A stretch of 64,000 nucleotides of DNA, from NCBI RefSeq assembly GCF_035046505.1, contig NC_089822.1:264255024-264319023 (forward strand), in the 5' to 3' direction. The position numbers were made by a program, and so were the translations under genes. The stretch comes from Tiliqua scincoides. Taxonomy: Eukaryota > Chordata > Lepidosauria > Squamata > Scincidae. Below the pieces are notes generated by a model. That model did not search any database. It worked only from the letters and a program-made list of their open reading frames with translations, and was not told the DNA's origin. Shown one piece after another: positions 1-12,415 of this stretch. How positions within the stretch are numbered: position 1 is the stretch's first letter; every line of letters starts with the position of its first letter.

Positions 1-230
1 ATCAAGAGGGTGCCTGTCCTGGGAACGTCCCGTCTCTTGCCCCTCGGCCAGGTGCAACCCAGATGGGAGCGGGGCAGGCAGATGGCCCTTCTTGGAGGAC
101 CAAAGCATGTGGGCAGGTTCACAGAGGCAGATCTGGCCACAAACAGATGACCTTCGAGGCTGAGACCAGTGCTTTGAATTATGCCCCAAACCAAATGGGG
201 AGCCAATGACGCTGGTGACGCAGCCATTTC
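1..230. repeat. Dispersed repeat, copy A
   Basis: This stretch matches 16256-16450 along most of its length: both contain GTGCCTGTYCTG, a block reading GGACCAAAGCATGTGGGCAGG and a shared ACAAACAGATGA. Its right part (around 160-215) resembles a widespread reptile interspersed sequence with a CCAGTGCTTTGAATT core. No coding potential is seen. The element runs off the left edge, so its class is not determined. Confidence 0.55.
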
Positions 231-472
231 ATGTGATCAGCTCTCCTCAGTCATCACTGCTACCTTTTGCATGAACTGACTTGGACACACATTGTCCGTC
301 TGTCCCCCTTGTTGGTGAATGATAAAACAATGATACAATTGCTGAATAACAAATGTAAATAACAAATGTAAAAAGAAATAAAGGGGAAAATACATATACA
401 GTATTATATCTTTCTTAATGTATACAGGTGCGGTCTCGGAAATCCGCCGTTTCACCCTCTTTAAACCCTCCA

Positions 473-890
473 AAGGCCCCTGGAGGGCTTTCTGAAGCCC
501 AAAGACACTGCGGACACCTGCCTGCCACTTTTGCGAGCTTCAGAATTCCCGTTACGGTCAGAAAAATGCAATTCCCAGATTCCGGAAGGAAACTGGAAGT
601 GACATTTTTGTGCCTTATAAGTCATTCTGAGGCTGGCGAAGCCTCTGTGGGCCTGGTTTCCCCCCATCTCAGAATGTCATAAGACATAAAAACGTCACTT
701 CCAGTTTCCCTCTGGAAACCAAAAGTTGTGTTTTTCTGGCCTTAACGGTTATTTGGGAACCTGTAAGGCCAGAAAAATACGACTTTTGGTTTCCAGAGGG
801 AAACTGGAAGTGACATTCTTAACGGCTATTTGGGAACCTGTTAAGTCTGTGAGGGGACACGTGTGGCTGTTGGCTTCAGAAAGCCCTCCG
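473..890. repeat. Fold-back (long inverted repeat) element
   Basis: The outer ends are inverted copies: GGAGGGCTTTCTGAAGCC near 482-499 and its reverse complement near 871-889. A second, inner inverted pair lies at about 692-742 and 768-818, built around GGAAACTGGAAGTGAC and its complement. Nested palindromes of this kind are typical of non-autonomous fold-back DNA transposons. The short ORFs across it on both strands are by-products of the palindrome. Confidence 0.6.
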
Positions 891-891
891 G

Positions 892-1380
892 AAGTGACTG
901 GAGCACAGCACTGGTCAACTTCAGAAGGTTCAGGCTGGGCCCAAGTCTGGCTCAACGCAGGTTAGGGGGACCCGTATGGAGCCAGATCTGTGGATATAAG
1001 CTTTAAAACAGCAAAAACCCAACACACATTGTTGAGCCATGGGGGGGGGGGGGAGACACAAATTAGTCCATAGAAGCAGTCAAGCCACAGTACTATTATA
1101 GAGGCACAGCAGACAGCTACATATTCTCCAAACACCAGAAAAACAGGTACGTTCTGAGCCCTTGCCAAAGTTTTGTGTGTGTGTGTATTAAATAAGTAAG
1201 AATACAAACATGGTCATATATTTAAAAAAATAAATAATAAAGCCTATCCGTACACTTCCAAAAGGCCCTTCAAATATCCAAAGCTTATCCATATGCAGGT
1301 GTCTTCTATAAACCAGATATTCCAATATGCAGAGAGTTAAAAGATCCTCAGTCCATTGAAAAATAGCAGGAGGGTATCAA
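892..1380. other. Non-coding stretch, nothing recognised
   Basis: Contains a G run near 1041-1053, a short TG run near 1172-1187 and AT-rich sequence. No gene, exon or repeat family was recognised. Confidence 0.4.
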
Positions 1381-1384
1381 ATGG

Positions 1385-1935
1385 GCTCAAAATTTTGGTT
1401 ACAATATTGCAATGGATGTGTTTGTGGACAAGAGGTTTGAAGTTTACTTTAAATATTAATCTTAAAAAAAATTTTATAAGATGATGTACTGTTGGTATTT
1501 GTCTCTCATGAAATTAGCTAAAGTTTATAACACAACGGGACATTGGAAATGTGAACACCAAAAGGGATCATTTTATCATATGTGGTGGTCCTGCAACTTA
1601 GCAAAAAAATTGTGGATATAAATTCATTCGCAGATTCAGAAAATTTTGAAGATTAATACACAGTGGAAGCCAGAGCTTTTTATGTTGGGTTTGATGGACA
1701 AACAATTGGAAAGAGAACATGATGCATTATTGCTGTAATTGATAATGACAGCAAGGTTCCTTTATGCACAGACATGGAAGTGCTCCAGTATACCAACAGT
1801 AGAAGATTGGCTGGCGAAGATGCTGGAGCTTGTGGAGATGGCAAAATTGACATCTTTAATTAGAGAAAAGAAAATAGATTCATTCTTGACTGAGTGGAAG
1901 CCATTTGTGATTTTCCTGCAGAGCTTAGATTAAAA
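1385..1935 (+). mobile_element. L1 LINE, 3' end of ORF2 (degenerate)
   Basis: Conceptual translation gives the C-terminal region of a vertebrate L1 ORF2: a Cys/His segment reading roughly GHWKCEHQKGSFYHMWWSC, then KKLWI, FMLGLMDKQ, and an open stretch at 1739-1933 with ARFLYAQTWK, PTVEDWLAKMLELVEMAKL and EWKPFVIFLQ. These are the landmarks of the ORF2 tail of squamate L1s. It is a 5'-truncated copy with at least two in-frame stops (for example just after LWI and before the 1739 ORF) and no downstream poly(A) that I could delimit. Confidence 0.75.
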
Positions 1936-2333
1936 TGAATTCTATACCTGTGGGTTTGGAGATAATAGAAGAGATAGATATAAGAGAGATCCAATATTAA
2001 GTTTAATCTTTATTGTATCAAATATTCTAAAGACAGATATTATTATGTATATTTGTAAGCCTGTAGTAGGGATAAGTGGAAGTCTTTTAAAATTTGGTGT
2101 TAGGTGTTGTCTTGAGTTCAACATGGTAATTAAAACAATAAATAAGTTTAAAGAAAATATAGCAGGAGGCCACTTTCCTTTCCAACATTTCTGGATGAGT
2201 CTTTCAGCCAGAGATCCCACACAGTCATCAGGACTAGTAACCACTGACAAGCCTGTCCTCCAAGTACAGGTGCAACCCTCCAGTGGCTTCCTGTTCCTCT
2301 CCAAAACAAGGTAGCTCACATTCAAACACTTTC
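1936..2333. other. AT-rich non-coding stretch
   Basis: No exon or known repeat recognised. A 127-aa minus-strand ORF here has no recognisable domain and is probably chance. Confidence 0.4.
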
Positions 2334-2341
2334 CTGTAGGC

Positions 2342-2662
2342 CAGGGGTCTCCAAACTTTTTGACCAGAGGGCGGCATCAAATATCTGGTGCAGTGTTGAG
2401 CGCCGGGAAAAAAATTTAAATATAAAATTTAAATAAATAAATTAGAGATGGAACTTAGATGAGTGAATAAATGAATGAATGGGCCCATTCATTCAACCTC
2501 TCTGGCTCTCAGAACACCCTCCAGACACAACTAGAACACAGCTCCAGTTGTGTTCAGTTGAGTGGGCCAGAGACTCTCAGAGGACAAGAAGCTGGCTGTG
2601 GGCCGAACAGAGGCTTGCTGTGGGCCGCATCTGGCCCCCGGGACGGGGTTTGGAGACCCCTG
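2342..2662. mobile_element. Non-autonomous hAT element
   Basis: Begins CAGGGGTCTCCAAACTTTTT and ends GGTTTGGAGACCCCTG, so the termini are inverted repeats, and is flanked by a perfect 8-bp duplication CTGTAGGC (2334-2341 and 2663-2670). An 8-bp target duplication with CAGGGGT...CCCCTG ends is the hAT signature. There is no transposase ORF. It lies just beyond the 3' end of ZNF1. Confidence 0.85.
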
Positions 2663-2689
2663 CTGTAGGCCATGATCAGAAATGAGAAA

Positions 2690-3132
2690 CCAGAGAGGGA
2701 TATTGGAGATTGTTTTGCCAACATCTAACAGAGGAAACACAAGAGTAGCAGGGGAGGCGCTCCTGGAGCGTGTCTCTCCTTCACACACTCTTGCCTCTGC
2801 GAGTTCTCCCTCCCTCCCTCGTATTCCCTCTTCCCTTCTACTTTGTCTCTTCTTTCACCCCACTAAGCTGCTTGAACACTTTGAGGTATCTTAAGGCTCA
2901 AGCTGAGATGGAAGCTCTTCCCAGAACCTAAGCATTATTTTGTCCTTCATCTGGGTGGACTGGATAAGACACATTTTTTTACACACTCCAGTGTGTCTCC
3001 CCTATATAGGTTTCTTTGATATGCCATCAGATGTTAGCTCACAGTGACCTATGTATGATAAATGGATGATATGACTTCTCCCAAGTGGGTCTTTGATGCG
3101 CAGTCAGGCTTGAGCACTGACTGAAGCTCTTT
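2690..3132 (-). pseudogene. ZNF1 decayed terminal fingers and 3'UTR
   Basis: Downstream of the ZNF1 stop the minus strand still shows finger-like sequence (AGAGCTTCAGTCAGTG, CTCAAGCCTGAC, CATCAAAGACCCAC) that no longer stays in one frame, followed by sequence matching the ZNF2 3' flank at 18480-18880 (a shared TTTCACCCCACTAAGCTG block on the plus strand). This indicates that the ancestral array was longer and that ZNF1 and ZNF2 share a common 3' region. Confidence 0.7.
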
Positions 3133-4917
<1,785 letters not shown>

Positions 4918-5400
4918 CTGGAACAGAGAGAGAACCTTGTTTAGTGGTACAATAGAGAAATGGGACCTGCAACACACACACCCAGTGTTGTAGCTAAGGC
5001 ATCTGCTGCCTGGGGTCAAAGAAGATTTTGTAGCCTTCCCAACAAATTCATTGAGTGAGTGACTGAGTGAGCAAGTGAGCACAACACATGAAAGATGGGG
5101 CTGCTTAGTTGGAAGCCCAATGTCAGAAAGCTTCCACATGTCAGGCAGGCAGCCTTTTTTGAGCAAGGCACTACTTTGTCCCCAACGGTGATAACACATG
5201 AAGAGCTCACTGCTGCCGCTCCCCAGACCCATTTCATTTCACACACACACCTCCCCCGCAAACAATCAAAAAACATGCAGAACACCAGCAAACAGCCACT
5301 AGAAAAGGCACAGTGCTGGGGTGAAGAGGGACAGTTATTCTCCCCCTGCTAAATATAAGAGGAGCAGCACCTGAAAAAGTGCCTCTTTACCCAGTTAGCA
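4918..5400. other. Presumed ZNF1 intron and flank
   Basis: Sequence just 5' of the ZNF1 acceptor. The first about 60 bases align with the same intron position in ZNF2 and ZNF4 (AACCTTG, AGAAATGGGACCT). Beyond that nothing is recognised. Confidence 0.4.
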
Positions 5401-5640
5401 GGGGAACTGCATTATGATACATGGAAATGGGAACTGACTCAAGCTATCACCTTATTGTTCCATGCTGTATCAAAGTATCACATCATTGGAACAATCAGTC
5501 TCATTGATCTGTTTTGAGTTGGGAAATCCACTTTTTGTTCCATAAGGCAGTTGTGTTTTCTGCTTAACTGGCCATAACTCTGGACAGAATGCACATTTCA
5601 TCACGGCTAGTTTCATGGCATACTGCATTAAATTACCTGT
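5345..5640. repeat. Dispersed repeat, inverted copy of 10030-10440
   Basis: Contains TGCTAAATATAAGAGGAGCA, TTGTTCCATAAGGCAG and ACTGGCCATAAC, which recur in reverse complement around 10100-10440. Its class is not resolved. The end containing GCTAAATATAAGAGG also resembles the L2-type repeats at 23.9 and 25.3 kb. Confidence 0.5.
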
Positions 5641-5641
5641 C

Positions 5642-5708
<67 letters not shown>

Positions 5709-5735
5709 GTTGACCAATATATATATATATAGACC
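5642..5735. repeat. (CA)n and (TA)n microsatellite
   Basis: About 31 CA units followed by a short TATATA run. The Cys/Val-rich ORFs translated from it are artefacts. Confidence 0.95.
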
Positions 5736-5874
5736 AAGGTTTTCACAATTTTGACTACTAGTGACAACTCAGCTTGTTGCCCCTCTGAAGCTTGGCACTC
5801 CCTACAGTTTGGCAATTAACCCCCCAGTTCCCCCTTAGCTATGCTACTGCACATGCCCCTAGATCAGGGGTGCC

Positions 5875-6329
5875 CAAACCCCGGCCCTGGGGCCACTCGC
5901 GGCCCTCAAGGACTCCCAATGCGGCCCTCAGGGAGCCCCCAGTCTCCAATGAGTCTCTGGCCCTCCGGAGATGTGCTGGGGCCCACACTGACCTGGCGCA
6001 ACTGCGCTCAGCGTGAGGGAGACTGTGTGACCTCTTGCATGAGATGTAGGATGAGGGCTCCCTCCACTGCTTGCTGTTTCACATTTGTGATGCAGTAGTG
6101 ACAGCAAAGGAAAGGCCAGCCTTGCTTTGTGCAAGGTCTTTTATAGGCCTTGAGCTATTGCAAGACCTTCATTCATTCATATAAGTTCATCTTTAATATA
6201 TACATTTATGTAAACATATGCAAATTTATTCAAATTTTAAATGTTAATTTATTCTTCCCCCCCCCCGGCCCCTGACCCAGTGTCAGAGAGATGATGTAGC
6301 CGTCCTGCCAAAAACTTTGGACACCCCTG
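5875..6329 (+). mobile_element. Non-autonomous hAT element, left member of a head-to-head pair
   Basis: Starts CAGGGGTGCCCAAACC and ends TTTGGACACCCCTG (inverted termini). The same family recurs at 6338-6801 (inverted) and 59580-60048. Left flank is CCCTAGAT. The right flank, ATCTAGGG, is its exact reverse complement rather than a direct repeat (see findings). Confidence 0.85.
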
Positions 6330-6337
6330 ATCTAGGG

Positions 6338-6801
6338 CAGGGGTGTGCAAAGTTTTTGGCAGGAGGGCCACATCAGCTATCTGACATTGTGTTGGGGGCC
6401 GGGGAAAAAAGAATTAATTTGCATTTAAAATTTGAATAAATTTACATAAATTTACATAAATGAATATATTAAAGATGAACTTATATGAATGAATGAAGGT
6501 CTTGCAATAGCTTAAGGCCTATAAAAAGGCTTTGCACAAAGCAAGGCTGGCCTTTCCTTTGCTGCTGCTACTGCATCACAGACGTGAAACAGCAAACAGT
6601 GGAGGGAGCCCTCATCCCACAGCTCACGCGAGAAGTCAAACAGCTGCCCTCACACTGAGAGCAGTTGCATTGGGCCAGTGTGGGCTCCAACAAACCTCTG
6701 GAGGGCCAGAGGCTCATTGGAAATTAGGGGCTCCCTGAGGGCCGCATTGAGAGACCTCGAGGGCCGCAAGTGGCTCCCGGGCCGGGGTTTGGGCACCCCT
6801 G
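6338..6801 (-). mobile_element. Non-autonomous hAT element, right member of a head-to-head pair
   Basis: Reverse-orientation copy of the 5875-6329 element, beginning CAGGGGTGTGCAAAG and ending TTTGGGCACCCCTG. It is separated from its partner by only 8 bp (6330-6337). Right flank is CTCTAAAT, matching the left flank of the pair (CCCTAGAT) at six of eight positions. Together the two copies make a roughly 930-bp palindrome. Confidence 0.85.
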
Positions 6802-6809
6802 CTCTAAAT

Positions 6810-7740
6810 GATAATATATCATAGGTGGGGGGATCCTGTCACCTTGATTCCCTCCAGTAACTTGATTCTCCATCCAACTGCCCAGTTTCTTAAGCTTCCC
6901 CCCAGCCGAGACTTCTTTTTTCACCCCCTCCATGTTGCACAAAAACAACCAACAGCTGCAACGCATGATGAACTAAGTGTGCATAAAAGTCACCTCCCGC
7001 TGAGACCACCACAATATGAGGCCACCTTGAAAGAGCCTTCCGGAGCCTCCACTGGCGCAGAGTACACACCCACCAGCTGGACTCTGATGGGGGGGGAGGA
7101 AATAGAGGGCAGAGCTTCCTCTGGAGATCTTAATCGACCATGCAGGATCTTGGACCCAGACCACTTACCCAGACCATTCAAGGTAATGACCAGCACTTTG
7201 AACTGGAAATACTCTGTGAGCCAGCAGAGACAGAGGAGGGGACCAGACTCCCGAGAGGGGGCTACCAGCAGGGAGGAAAACTACTGAACCAGAGTCCCTT
7301 CATAAAACTCCCATTGCACCCAGTTTGGCTCTGACTTTCCCACTGAAATCAACAGTTTTTAACAGGGCTTAACTTCCCTGGCATCATGCCCTTTTTCAGA
7401 TGTACAACTAAATTTAGGTTTTTAGGTGTATGTTTAAATTTCTTTTTAAATATTATTGTAAGTAAAATACTAATTACTGAGGAAGGTTAGGAAAAAGGGA
7501 GGATTTAGTAGAATTGTTGAGATATTAATGAGACCAAGACATGCTTCAAAACAGACACATTTTGTACAGCCTGAGTACAAGCTAGGCATGGTAACAGATT
7601 TTCCTGCAAAGGCTTTTGGGACTGTCCTTAGTCCTTGTCTCTGCTGCAACCAAGTTTCAGACCATAGAACTGAACCACTTGCATGTGCTACCCCTTCGCC
7701 CCTCGCTCTCTTCCCCCATCTTTTGTCTCCCTTGTTTCAG
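6810..7740. other. Non-coding stretch with repeat-like segment
   Basis: The segment around 7140-7215 (AATGACCAGCACTTTGAACTGG) resembles the dispersed repeat at 1-230. A 159-aa ORF at 6808-7287 has no domain and extends across this repeat, so it is not called as a gene. The rest is unrecognised. Confidence 0.4.
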
Positions 7741-7749
7741 TATCTAGAT

Positions 7750-8916
7750 CAGTGTTTCTCAAACTGTGGGTCGGAACCCACCAGGTAGGTCGTGAGTCAA
7801 TTTCAGGTGGGTTCCCATTCATTTCAATATTTAATTTTTAATAGACTAGATGCTACCATGGTATGTGACTACATTTGAGGAAGCATTACAGACTTGTACT
7901 TTTAACTGGAGGTTGTCCATGACTTTGTGTACCTTGGCTCAATGATCTCCGACACTCTTTCTCTCGATACCGAGCTAAACAAGCGCATCAATAAAGCAGC
8001 TACCACATTTTCCAGACTCACAAAGAGGGTCTGGTCAACAAGAAGCTGACGGAACATACCAAGATCCAGGTCTACAGAGCTTGCATCCTGAGTACACTTC
8101 TGTACTGCAGTGAGTCATGGACTCTTCACTCACAGCAGGAGATGAAACTGAATGCTTTCCACATGCGCTGCCTCCGATGCATCCTTGGCATCACCTGGCA
8201 GGACAAAGTTCCAAACAACACAGTCCTGGAACGAGCTGGAATCCCTAGCATGTATGCACTGCTGAAACAGAGACGCCTGCGTTGGCTCGGTCATGTTGTG
8301 AGAATGGATGATGGCCGGATCCCAAAGGATCTCCTCTATGGTGAATTCGTGCAAGGAAAGTGCCCTACAGGTAGACCACAGCTGCGATACAAGGACATCT
8401 GCAAGAGGGATCTGAAGGCCTTAGGAGTGCACCTCAACAGGTGGAAAACCCTGGCCTCTGAGCGGCCCGCTTGGAGGCAGGCTGTGCAGCATGGCCTTTC
8501 CCAGTTTGAAGAGACACTTGGCCAACAGTCTGAGGCAAAGAAGGAAGGCCCATAGCCAGGGAGACACACCAGGAACAGACTGCATTTGCTCCCAGAGTGG
8601 AAGGGATTGTCACTCCCGAATCGGCCTTTTCAGCCACACTAGACGCTGTTCCAGAACCACCATTCAGAGCACGATACCATAGTTTTTCGAGACTGAAGAT
8701 TGCCAACTTTTAACAAGCTACTATGTACATGCTTTTAACAATGATAGTAAATGGGACTTACTCCTGGGTAAGTGTGGGAAGTATTGCAGACTAGGATTGT
8801 TAAAACATTTTCCTACTTGATGATGTCACTTCCGGTCATGACATCACTTCCAGTGGTTCCTGACAGATTCTCATTCTAAAAAGTGGGTCCTGGCACTAAA
8901 TGTGTGAAAACCACTG
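7750..8916 (+). mobile_element. hAT-type element split by a LINE insertion
   Basis: Left end CAGTGTTTCTCAAACTGTGGGT and right end GTGTGAAAACCACTG are imperfect inverted repeats of the CAGTGGTTCTCAAAC type. Flanks are ATCTAGAT and ATCTAGAC (seven of eight match). Other copies are at 44102-44410, 49372-49742 and 59537-60318. The interior is interrupted by the LINE at 7907-8705, so the LINE inserted later. Confidence 0.8.
7907..8705 (+). mobile_element. RTE-like non-LTR retrotransposon, 5'-truncated 3' end (copy 1)
   Basis: Encodes the region C-terminal to reverse transcriptase: VHDFVYLGS near the start, LLYCSESWTLHS, FHMRCLRCILGI, RRLRWLGHVVRMDDGRIPKD, then a Cys/His tail (CHSRIGLFSHTRRC). The longest open piece is 8142-8555. 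The 9-bp flank ACTTTTAAC occurs on both sides (7898-7906, 8706-8714), a target duplication. About 90 percent alike by eye to 29182-30085. At least one frameshift separates its start from the 8142 ORF. I could not fix the LINE clade; RTE-like is a guess. Confidence 0.8.
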
Positions 8917-9230
8917 ATCTAGACTGTAACACTCTCAGGGCAGGGATCTGTCTTTATACAGTGCCATATATGTTGATGTTGCTTTTTACATTAGTAGCAG
9001 CAGCAGCAGCAGCAGAATCTAAACAGCTTCTCCCAAATGTGTGATTTTTGCAGACAGACTACACAAACCACCATCACATCACAGCTCACATCCTTTGCCC
9101 CTACAGGATCAGACCACTTATTCTACCATCCCAACTCCAGCAGTGGCCAGTCAGATACTTCAGGGAAGCTCACAGCAGAGCAGAGAGCCTTTCTCTCTTG
9201 TTTGTTTGCCCTCAGCAAGTAGCAGCCAGA
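8917..9230. other. Non-coding stretch with short CAG run
   Basis: AGC/CAG trinucleotide run near 8996-9015. No gene recognised. Confidence 0.5.
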
Positions 9231-10025
9231 GATAAGAACGTAAGAACAGCCCCACTGGATCAGGCCATAGGCCCATCTAGTCCAGCTTCCTGTATCTCAC
9301 AGCGGCCCAGCAAGTGCCCCAGGGAGCACACCAGATAACAAGAGACCTGCATCCTGGTGCCCTCCCTTGCATCTGAAATAGCCCATTTCTAACATCAGGA
9401 GATTGAACATACACATCATGGCTTGTAACCCGTAATGAATTTGTTCTTCCAGAAACTTGTCCAATCCCCTTTTAAAGGTGTCCAGTCCAGTCGCCATCAC
9501 CACATCCTGTGGCAAGGAGTTCCACAGACCAACCACACGCTGAGTAAAGAAATATTTTCTTTTGTCTGTTCTAACTCTCCCAACACTCAATTTTAGTGGA
9601 TGTCCCCTGGTTCTGGTGTTATGTGAGAGGGAAAAGAGCATCTCTCTATCCACTCTGTCCATCCCCTGCATAATTTTGTATGTCTCAATCATGTCCCCCC
9701 TCAGGCGTCTCTTTTCTAGGCTGAAGAGGCCCAAACGCTGTAGTCTTTCCTCATAAGGAAGGTGCCCCAGCCCAGTAATCATCTTAGTCGCTCTCTTTTG
9801 AACCTTTTCCATCTCTACTATGTCCTTTTTGAGACATGGCGACCAGAACTGGACGCAATACTCCAGGTGTGGCCTTACCATTGATTTGTACAACAGTGTT
9901 ACAATACTTGCTGTTTTGTTCTCAATACCTCTTCTAATGATCCCAAGCATAGAATTGGCCTTCTTTACTGCCGCTGCACATTGGGCCGACACTTTCATCG
10001 ACTTGTCCACCACCACCCCAAAATT
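9231..10025 (-). mobile_element. CR1 LINE, 3' end with RT C-terminus
   Basis: Minus-strand frame 9297-10016 encodes the C-terminal part of CR1 ORF2: KVSAQCAAAVKKANSMLGII, MVRPHLEYCVQFWSP, RATKMITGLGHLPYEERL, NTRTRGHPLKLS and LWNSLPQDVVMA. The plus strand starts with the CR1 3' terminus AAGAACGTAAGAACAGCCCC. It is 5'-truncated at about 10025 within the RT C-terminal domain. The open frame suggests a comparatively young copy. Confidence 0.9.
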
Positions 10026-10029
10026 ACCA

Positions 10030-10440
10030 AAGGAAATTTAATGAGGAATGCAATGCAACAAACCTCAGTGGAATTCATTGACATCCTTCAGTTTCGGAAG
10101 ACTATGGTATTGCCCTCTCCAACGTTATGGCCAATTAACCAGAAAATGAAAACACAGCTGCCGTATGGAACAAAATGTGGATTTCTATAACTCGAAACTG
10201 ACCCCTGAGCTGATTGTTCTGAGAGCCAATGATGTGATATTACAACACAGCAGGGGACCAATAAGGTGTTTAGTACGAGTCAGCTCTCACTTCCAAGTAT
10301 CATAATACAGTTACCCCCTGCTAACATGGGGTAATAATAATAACATGTATTATTAAGAGGCACTTTTCCAAGTGGTGCTCCTCTTATATTTAGCGGGGGG
10401 GGGGGGGGTTGACCATCCCCCTTCACCCCAGCAGTATCTC
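10030..10440. repeat. Dispersed repeat, inverted relative of 5345-5640
   Basis: Shares ATGGCCAATTAACCAG, GGAACAAAATGTGGAT and the GCTAAC...GGCACTTTT block (reverse complement) with 5345-5640. Includes a G run near 10397-10408. Confidence 0.5.
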
Positions 10441-10711
10441 TAACTGATAAGGGGCACACTTTTTATTCATTTATTTAATTAATTAAATTTGACTTTGTCA
10501 TGGGGGGGCTACAACATCATCTTTGACCCCCAGATAGCTGAGAGATGCCTTAGCTATGCCACTAGCTGGGCACTGGGGGAGGTGGCAGAGCAAGTGGGTG
10601 GTAGGCTACTGTGGGGGGGGGGTTTCCCCTGATTTAGCTGCTCCCCCATGTCCACTAAACCAGGAGAGTCTTCAGCATCCCGTGGAGCATCCGCTGGGTG
10701 GTAAGCCCTGA

Positions 10712-10950
10712 TCAGCCCCACTGAAGGTGTGGACGCGGGCTGACCCTCAGTGCCTCCCCTGCCAGGGCTGAGCCACCCACTCGAAGAGCCCCGCTGACCT
10801 CACCTGCCGCCCAGCGCTGCTGCCTCGAGCGTGGGAAATTGGACACCAACATTCCCACGAGGGGTGCGGCAGGAAGTGCGCTCCTCCACTCGCTCACGCC
10901 TTCTGCCCGAAGAGCCTGTCTCGTCTCCTGGACTGGGCTCGTTGCTTTAA
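10712..10950. other. GC- and CpG-rich stretch
   Basis: CpG dinucleotides are clustered here (GACGCGGGCTGACC, GCCCAGCGCTGC, CTCGAGCG, CACGAGGGGTGCGG, CTCGCTCACGCC), unlike the flanks. It lies about 5.8 kb upstream of the ZNF1 finger exon on that gene's strand, so it might be an old ZNF1 promoter, but no exon or splice site supports this. Confidence 0.35.
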
Positions 10951-10954
10951 CCCT

Positions 10955-11060
10955 TGGGAGACCACCCAGTCCTGTTCAAACCCATTTCTGCCCAGCCCAC
11001 AGGTATGCCTACACTTTGGATCCCTGTTGCGTATACGCAACGCTGGGCAGAAACGGCTTA
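10955..11060. repeat. Short palindromic element
   Basis: Bounded by TTTCTGCCCAGC and GCTGGGCAGAAA (inverted repeats) around GGATCCCTGTTGCGTATACGCAAC. A related copy is at 43676-43750. Probably a MITE. Confidence 0.5.
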
Positions 11061-11244
11061 GAAGTGCCACGTGGAGGAAGGGAGGGGGCCACCCAGGAGA
11101 GAAAGCCTGAGACTCTGTGGGGGCCCCAGAAAAGTGTGCGGGAGGAAGCACATTGATGATACACCCTTGTGTCTGATCTGTAAAGGCACACCCCTTTGCA
11201 CACTGGTTGGATGAGGGATCAGAACTACGAGACCTGACTGAAGA

Positions 11245-11422
11245 TGCAACCTCCTGATTTTAGAAATGGGCCATGTCAGATGCAAGGGAGGGCATCAGGA
11301 TGCAGGTCTCTTGTTATCAGGTGTGCTCCCTGGGGCATTTGGTGGGCTGCTGTGAGATACAGGAAGCTGGACTAGATGGGCCTATGGCCTGATCCAGTGG
11401 GGCTGTTCTGATGTTCTTACGT
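11245..11422 (+). mobile_element. CR1 LINE 3' terminus
   Basis: Ends with AGATACAGGAAGCTGGACTA, then GGCCTGATCCAGTGGGGCTG and TTCTTACG: the conserved CR1 3' tail, plus orientation, truncated to under 200 bp. Confidence 0.85.
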
Positions 11423-11477
11423 ACTCTCGGCTTGAGGCCTTGGAGATGCTGCTGTCACCATACAGGGAGACAATTAT

Positions 11478-12040
11478 ATGAAAAGCCCCACTGGATCAGG
11501 CCAAAGGCCCATCTCGGCCAGCCTCCTGTATCTCACAGGCCCACCAGATGTCCCAGGGAGCACACAAGACAAGAGACCTGCTCCTGGTGCCCTCCCTTGC
11601 ATCTGGCATTCTGAGGTAGCCTACCTCTAAAATCAGGAGGTTGCACATACAAATCACAGCTTGTAACCTGTGATAGACTTCTCCTCCAGAATTTTGTCCA
11701 ATCCCCTTTTAAAGGCATCCAGGTCAGGTGCCATCACCACATCCTGTGGCAAGGTGTTCCACAGACTAATTACAAGCTGGGTAAAGAAATATTTTCTTTT
11801 GTCTGTCCTAACTCTCCCAACACTCAGTTTTAGTGGAGGTCCCCTGGTTCTGGTGTTATGTGAAAGGGAAAAGAGCATCTCTCTATCCATTCTCTGCAAA
11901 ATTTTGTATGTCTCACTCATGTCCCCCCTCAGGTGCCTTTTTTCTAAGAGCCCCAAATGCTGTAGCCTTTCCTCGTAAGGGAGGTGACCCTGCCCAGTAA
12001 TCATTTTGGTCACTCTTTTCTGCACCTTTTCCATTTCCAG
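11478..12040 (-). mobile_element. CR1 LINE, 3' end with RT C-terminus
   Basis: Minus-strand frame 11654-12034 reads MEKVQKRVTKMITGQGHLPY, NTRTRGPPLKLS, RKYFFTQLV and LPQDVVMAPDLDAFKRGLDK. The plus-strand 5' edge has GAAAAGCCCCACTGGATCAGGCC. 5'-truncated. Another CR1 tail, in the opposite orientation, ends only about 55 bp away. Confidence 0.9.
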
Positions 12041-12412
12041 TTCTGGGCCATTAGGACCTACTCAGCAGATGTCTACCCTTCACAGGACAGGGCACCACAT
12101 TTCTCCATTAGTTTGCAGAAAGCAGTAATGCGCTGAAGCTGACACACCAGCTACTGCAGATGTTGTCTTCGGTTATGTCACTGTCCAAACACCTTCAGGG
12201 GCTAAATTTGCCCCATGCTCCACATTAGCCCCACCATCTACTAGGGCAGGATCCTCCTTGAAAAGCCACCTTTCCCTGAAGGCCTTGGCGCTCCACCCTG
12301 GTCCTGGCTGCAGCTAAGTCTAAGAACATCTGAGTTTTTGTTTCTTCTATTTATGTAGCCTGGCCTACCTCACTGAGTTGTTGTGAGGACAAAAGGAGGG
12401 GAGGAACTATGT
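12041..12412. other. Non-coding stretch
   Basis: No exon or repeat family recognised with confidence. Confidence 0.4.
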
Positions 12413-12415
12413 ATG

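Noticed and set aside
5470-5815. Cys/Val-rich ORFs
   Set aside because: Translations of a CA/TG microsatellite.
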